The notes under the pieces are model-generated. The model searched no databases. It had not been told where the DNA came from and saw only the letters and a program-made list of their open reading frames with translations. A program made the position numbers and the translations under genes. A stretch of DNA of 19,003 nucleotides from Actinomycetota bacterium (GTDB lineage Bacteria > Actinomycetota > Actinomycetes > Nanopelagicales > Nanopelagicaceae): the NCBI GenBank assembly GCA_009699765.1, contig WLNN01000010.1, forward strand, positions 1-19,003, read 5' to 3'. Of this stretch, positions 16,799 through 19,003 are shown one piece after another; the first letter of the stretch is position 1, and the number at the start of each line of letters is the position of its first letter.

Positions 16799-19003
16799 TT
16801 AATTCGAAATTTAATCCCAGTTCGACATCACTTATCGCTAGATTTTGATTGCGCACCATCGAAGTTGCCAGCACCTCATCGGATATGTGCGCAATACCGC
16901 TTTCTATCGTTGCTGCATGCTCGTCAGCGCAGTTCCAATTGATCGTAATTCGATCTGAAATATCAAAGCCATCGCTCTTACGTCGTTCTTGAATTGCACG
17001 TATTACTTCACGAATGTTGCCTGAAGCTACTAAGGCTGGAGTGAGCTCAAGGTCCAAAGCTACGCTCTCGCCATCATGGCTTGCTACCATCCATCCGCTC
17101 TTTGGAACTTCAGTAACGACTAGATCTTCAAGGGTGATTTCATATTCTCCGATAGTGGTTGTTGCTTGACTGCGCAATGTCTTTACGAGAGAGACTGCAT
17201 CAGCCTTTGATACCAACTTAGCGACATCCTGAACTGACTTTCCATACTTGGCGCCAAGTGATTTGAAGTTGGCCTTAATTGAGACATCTACTAAATCTCC
17301 ATCGGCATCTGCGATGTCAGCTAAATCGATCACATTGAGTTCGTCAGAGATTTGGTCTTTCATTTCAGTTGGCAAAGTTGCCCATCCAGTAGCGGAGATG
17401 AGTGCTCGTTGAAGAGGCTGGCGAATCTTGACTCCTGATTCTGCGCGCGCTGCACGTCCGAGTTCAACAACTCGTCTAGTCATAGCAACTTGCTTATTGA
17501 GCTCAGGTTTGATGAGCGTTGCATTAGCAATCGGAAAATCTGTGAGGTGAACGGAAACCGCTGCACCTGGATTTGCTACACGAATCAATTCTTGCCAAGT
17601 TTGCTCAGCAATGAAGGGAATCATTGGGGCAAGTAGTTGCGTTAGAACTTCGAGAGACTCGTGCAAAGTCGCAAGAGCTGCCAAATCGCCATCCCAAAAG
17701 CGACGACGAGAACGGCGGACATACCAATTAGAGAGATCATCAATAAATGTCGCGAGGGCTTTTCCAGCAGCCTGTGAGTCGAATTCGCTGTACGCCTTAT
17801 CAACATTGACAATTAGCGAATTTAATTCGCTCAAAATCCACTGGTCCATTGTTGAGCGATCAGAAACTGCAGGGCTCTGGTCGAGAGTAAAGTTAGACGC
17901 TTTTGCGTAGAGGGCATGGAATGAAACCGTGTTCCAATATGTAAGCAGCGTTTTTCGAATTACATCTGAGATTGCATCGTGGCCAACACGTCGTGATGCC
18001 CATGGCGATCCCGCAGCTAGCATGTACCAACGCACGGCATCAGCGCCATGCTGATCCATCAGCGCCATTGGCTCTAGAACATTTCCCACATGCTTGCTCA
18101 TTTTGCGGCCATCTTTATCAAGGATGTGACCTAGGCAGAGCACATTTTCATAGGAACTCTGGTCAAAGACTAAAGTGCCAATCGTCATCAATGTGTAGAA
18201 CCAGCCACGAGTTTGATCTATCGCTTCGCAGATAAAGTCTGCAGGATATGCGGCCTTGAATTTCTCAACCGATCCTTCTTTGTGCGGATAGCCCCATTGA
18301 GCAAATGACATTGAACCAGAGTCATACCAGCAATCGATAACCTCTGGAACCCGAAACATCATTGCTGAACAATCTGCGCATGAAAATGAGATGTCATCCA
18401 CGAAAGGACGATGCGGATCGAGGTTTGAGAGCTCTTGACCTGCAAGTTCTCCAAGTTCCTTCAATGATGAAATACAAATTTCATGCTTATTTTCACATCG
18501 CCAAATCGGCAGGGGAGTGCCCCAAAAACGATTACGTGAAAGCGCCCAGTCGATGTTATTTGTTAGCCAATCTCCATAGCGGCCAGTCTTAATTGTCTCT
18601 GGATACCAATTGGTCTTCTCGTTTTCGCGCAAAAGTGCATCTTTAATTGAAGTAGTGCGGATATACCACGATGGTTGTGCGTAATAAATGAGTGCTGTGT
18701 GACAACGCCAGCAATGTGGATATGAGTGTTCATATGGCTGATGTTTATAGAGCGCTCCGCTTGCCTTGAGCTCTTTTACAAGTGGCTTATCTGCATCTTT
18801 AAAGAACAATCCGCCGATTAGCGGAACATCAGGAAGGAAGTGTCCGTCGGCAGCTACAGGATTTACAACTGGCAATCCGTAAGCACGACAGACTTGCAAA
18901 TCGTCGGCACCAAAGGCGGGAGATTGGTGAACTAAACCAGTTCCATCTTCGGTAGTTACATAAGTTGCCAGCACAACGAAGTGTGAATCTGGGATATCAA
19001 TAA
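16788..19003 (-). CDS. ileS: Isoleucyl-tRNA synthetase, C-terminal 737 residues (5' end outside window)
   Basis: IleRS charges tRNA-Ile with isoleucine and edits mischarged valine. The frame is open to the right edge, so the start and the HIGH motif are off the window. Visible are the end of the CP1 editing domain (VTTEDGTGLVHQSPAFGADD), the catalytic-domain part with RNRFWGTPLPIW and DCWYDSGSMSFAQWGYP, the KMSKS loop as K-M-S-K-H at 18090-18104, and the anticodon-binding domain beginning with TYWNTVSFHALYA. The C-terminus has no cysteine cluster, so it lacks the C-terminal zinc domain of E. coli-type IleRS and resembles the longer, eukaryote-like type 2 enzymes seen in actinobacteria. It is convergent to the dcw cluster and overlaps yggT by 11 bases. 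The internal GTG at 18974 is not the start, since similarity continues upstream. Confidence 0.97.
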   Translation of the reverse strand, partial: IDIPDSHFVVLATYVTTEDGTGLVHQSPAFGADDLQVCRAYGLPVVNPVAADGHFLPDVPLIGGLFFKDADKPLVKELKASGALYKHQPYEHSYPHCWRCHTALIYYAQPSWYIRTTSIKDALLRENEKTNWYPETIKTGRYGDWLTNNIDWALSRNRFWGTPLPIWRCENKHEICISSLKELGELAGQELSNLDPHRPFVDDISFSCADCSAMMFRVPEVIDCWYDSGSMSFAQWGYPHKEGSVEKFKAAYPADFICEAIDQTRGWFYTLMTIGTLVFDQSSYENVLCLGHILDKDGRKMSKHVGNVLEPMALMDQHGADAVRWYMLAAGSPWASRRVGHDAISDVIRKTLLTYWNTVSFHALYAKASNFTLDQSPAVSDRSTMDQWILSELNSLIVNVDKAYSEFDSQAAGKALATFIDDLSNWYVRRSRRRFWDGDLAALATLHESLEVLTQLLAPMIPFIAEQTWQELIRVANPGAAVSVHLTDFPIANATLIKPELNKQVAMTRRVVELGRAARAESGVKIRQPLQRALISATGWATLPTEMKDQISDELNVIDLADIADADGDLVDVSIKANFKSLGAKYGKSVQDVAKLVSKADAVSLVKTLRSQATTTIGEYEITLEDLVVTEVPKSGWMVASHDGESVALDLELTPALVASGNIREVIRAIQERRKSDGFDISDRITINWNCADEHAATIESGIAHISDEVLATSMVRNQNLAISDVELGLNFELTKN

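Noticed and set aside
1..19003. CRISPR arrays, insertion sequences, phage genes, tRNA or rRNA genes, toxin-antitoxin or defence modules
   Set aside because: Both strands were read and none of these is visible. Almost all sequence is accounted for by conserved dcw genes and ileS.

Overview
This window is almost the whole division and cell wall (dcw) cluster of a bacterium, read left to right on the + strand and ending against a convergent isoleucyl-tRNA synthetase gene. Gene order, the sepF-type FtsZ anchor in place of ftsA/zipA, and details of the proteins (FtsZ tail, KMSKH-type IleRS, MraY QHH motif) point to Actinomycetota. Base composition is clearly lower in GC than in most of that phylum, genes are tightly packed and spacers are minimal. 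This fits a streamlined freshwater lineage such as acI/Nanopelagicales, but that placement is an inference and was not tested by phylogeny.

Layout. 1-288: 3' end of mraZ. 289-554: non-coding leader with an AT-rich promoter-like stretch and a strongly folded RNA element directly before rsmH; it has the position and general form of the actinobacterial mraW RNA motif. 555-13391: rsmH, ftsL, ftsI, murE, murF, mraY, murD, ftsW, murG, murC, ftsQ, packed with 1-8 nt overlaps or gaps of 3-13 nt. 13392-13541: the only other real spacer, with a TTGACA promoter element and two inverted repeats before ftsZ. 13542-16798: ftsZ, pgeF, yggS-type PLP protein, sepF, yggT. 16788-19003 (minus strand): 3' part of ileS, whose end overlaps that of yggT by 11 bp.

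How the genes work together. MurC, MurD, MurE and MurF build the UDP-MurNAc-pentapeptide (MurE carries the DNPR signature for meso-diaminopimelate). MraY attaches it to the lipid carrier and MurG adds GlcNAc to give lipid II. FtsW polymerises lipid II and FtsI crosslinks it at the septum. FtsQ and the FtsL-like protein regulate the FtsWI pair. FtsZ forms the ring and SepF tethers it to the membrane. MraZ and RsmH are the usual regulator and 16S rRNA methyltransferase at the head of the cluster.

The protein content is ordinary. I see no defence system, mobile element, CRISPR array, tRNA or rRNA gene, and no unknown protein family. The parts worth attention are non-coding or architectural: the rsmH leader RNA with a loop complementary to the rsmH ribosome binding region, the ftsQ-ftsZ spacer, and the right boundary, where divIVA (wag31) is absent from its usual place between yggT and ileS and ileS is inverted.
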